64,000 bases of DNA, taken from NCBI GenBank assembly GCA_905160935.1, contig CAJHZI010000266.1, positions 372,001 through 436,000 of the forward strand. Direction: 5' to 3'. This DNA comes from Enchytraeus crypticus. Lineage: Eukaryota > Annelida > Clitellata > Enchytraeida > Enchytraeidae. The notes beneath the pieces are model-generated. The model made no database searches. It saw nothing but the letters and a program-made list of their open reading frames with translations, and was not told the origin of the DNA. Positions 63,801-64,000 of the stretch are shown in pieces. A program made the position numbers and the translations under genes. Each line of letters begins with the position of its first letter. The first letter of the stretch is position 1.

Positions 63801-64000
63801 TGATGCAAATTTAGAAAAAGAAATAATAGAAACTCTCAATTTTTATGATGATTCTTATGATTTTTAAGTCGTAAATTTAAACTGGCATCAATTCAGTTCA
63901 TTGTAGAAATTACCGTCAATCAAAAATATAACTTTTCCAGCTTTTTTAGAAGTCACGATAATTTTAAAATTTTGCCTCATTTAAAGCTTACAAGCGAATA

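Overview
This is AT-rich metazoan nuclear DNA carrying two nested Polinton/Maverick (adintovirus-like) elements, followed by about 35 kb of repeat-rich host sequence. The host side has exon-like pieces of an immunoglobulin-type receptor gene with phase-1 introns, LINE, SINE and hAT copies, and many (TA)n tracts. That points to an invertebrate. I cannot name the species from the sequence.

Region 1 (1-10164 plus 26931 to about 28.9 kb): element A, whose left end lies outside the window. Its genes, left to right, are: a fibre-like protein (minus strand, cut by the window edge), pX-like core protein, adenain-type protease, packaging ATPase, coiled-coil/AT-hook protein, minor capsid protein, small virion protein, major capsid protein, zinc-ribbon phospholipase A2, integrase with chromodomain, a small OB-fold-like protein, and protein-primed DNA polymerase B (minus strand). 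The polymerase gene is split: element B sits inside it, and it also carries one nonsense codon.

Region 2 (10165-26930, 16,766 bp): element B, a complete Polinton of a different polymerase type. It has 425-bp terminal inverted repeats (three mismatches by eye), AG...CT ends and a 6-bp target duplication TATAAC. It carries homologues of nearly all A genes in another order. Extra genes are an H-type-lectin-like protein, a Cys-rich protein, a U1-type zinc-finger protein, a two-helix membrane protein and a probably spliced gene at the left end. Three of its genes (polB, PLA2 and a small gene) have single-base deletions in homopolymers.

The most interesting signal is expression by -1 ribosomal frameshifting. 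In element A the protease and the integrase have no usable AUG and no start-site promoter motif. Each lies in the -1 frame of the gene before it, behind a textbook signal: slippery heptamer (U UUU UUA or A AAA AAC), 8-nt spacer, then a strong hairpin. Element B keeps the PLA2/integrase overlap in the same -1 relation, with A AAA AAA. This implies pX-protease and PLA2-integrase fusion proteins made by retrovirus-like logic in a double-stranded DNA virus lineage. Almost every other gene starts within a TAAATG (B) or TATAAAATG (A) motif resembling the poxvirus late promoter.

Region 3 (about 28.9-64 kb): host DNA. A minus-strand gene with signal peptide, two pairs of Ig exons, transmembrane and cytoplasmic exons can be traced from 52489 to 39734. 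A separate terminal coding exon lies at 59803-59954. The rest is an L2/CR1-like LINE, RTE-like LINE copies, tRNA-derived SINEs, two hAT-like elements with 8-bp target duplications, minisatellites, and a near-perfect palindrome of about 370 bp.
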